Assembly: GCF_028331445.1 (NCBI RefSeq)
Contig: NZ_JAQMHX010000009.1
Span: 1 to 64,000 of the forward strand
DNA length: 64,000 nt
Origin: Candidatus Phyllobacterium onerii
GTDB taxonomy: Bacteria > Pseudomonadota > Alphaproteobacteria > Rhizobiales > Rhizobiaceae
Direction: 5' to 3'
Shown piece by piece: positions 63,903 to 64,000 of the stretch. Position 1 is the first letter of the stretch; every line of letters starts with the position of its first letter. The notes below the pieces were generated by a model. That model ran no database searches and was not told the DNA's origin. It worked only from the letters and a program-made list of their open reading frames with translations. Made by a program: the position numbers and the translations under genes.

Positions 63903-64000
63903 CGATGGGCCTTCGCATTAATGACACTGCACCGGATTTCACTGCTGAAACCACGCAGGGCGAAATCCATTTCCACGACTGGATCGGCGGTAGCTATGCC
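63903..64000 (+). CDS. Peroxiredoxin, 5' part only (cut by window end)
   Basis: The first 32 codons of a thiol peroxidase: MGLRINDTAPDFTAETTQG then IHFHDWIGGSYA. This start is typical of 1-Cys (Prx6-type) peroxiredoxins, which reduce hydrogen and organic peroxides. AAGGGAGAAACGCG precedes the ATG. The catalytic Cys would lie past the window end. Confidence 0.85.

Noticed and set aside
1-64000. CRISPR arrays, rRNA genes, insertion sequences, prophage
   Set aside because: No regularly spaced direct repeats, rRNA-like sequence, transposase or phage structural genes were seen.

Overview
The window looks like chromosomal DNA of an alphaproteobacterium of the order Hyphomicrobiales (Rhizobiales), probably close to Phyllobacteriaceae/Brucellaceae. 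The basis is gene content: the cell-cycle regulators CtrA, ChpT and SciP lie within 6.4 kb; anthranilate synthase is a fused TrpE(G) preceded by a rhizobial trpL attenuator; there is a ChoXWV choline transporter, an EipA-type DUF1134 protein and a DUF982 protein. Assignment below order level is inference. The first ~120 bases look like a low-quality contig end.

Layout. 0.4-5.6 kb: a palindromic repeat, a cation efflux gene coupled to trpE(G), the trpL attenuator with an apparently leaderless promoter, and fhs. 5.7-9.4 kb: putA with a divergent Lrp-type regulator. 9.7-16.5 kb: a five-gene, poorly characterised AAA+ ATPase cluster (coiled-coil protein, soluble protein, AAA+ ATPase, DUF6638-like protein, DUF2333 membrane protein) holding a decayed duplicate of one gene end. 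16.6-26 kb: tdk, choXWV and a dipeptide ABC transporter with a terminator between dppA and dppBCDF. 26.2-34.2 kb: an SDR dehydrogenase, a membrane hydrolase coupled to a methyltransferase, lipoproteins, a cell wall hydrolase, a HugZ-like protein and a TrmH-like methylase. 34.3-41.6 kb: the envelope/cell-cycle region (eipA, chpT, a degenerate receiver, ctrA, a FliJ-like protein, a long Prc protease, PqiA-like protein, sciP). 42-46.1 kb: mnmA, two sugar-nucleotide genes, three interspersed palindromic elements and a tRNA-Met with a clear promoter. 46.2-53.1 kb: a PQQ dehydrogenase followed by a bo3-type ubiquinol oxidase (cyoABCD). 54-61.4 kb: a GMC oxidoreductase, then an operon of a periplasmic c-heme DUF3365 sensor, a hybrid histidine kinase, a DivK-like receiver and a response-regulator adenylate cyclase. 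61.4-64 kb: LysR regulator, flavin-type oxidase, small genes and a truncated peroxiredoxin.

Two systems appear least described. The first is the AAA+ cluster at 9.7-16.5 kb. The second is the heme sensor to hybrid kinase to receiver to cyclase operon at 56-61.4 kb, whose cyclase carries two tandem DHp-like segments but no kinase ATPase domain. The strongest non-coding signal is a family of ~140-bp near-perfect palindromes in three copies (446-583, 41774-41915, 53221-53362). Their sequences differ while pairing is kept in both the outer and inner arms.
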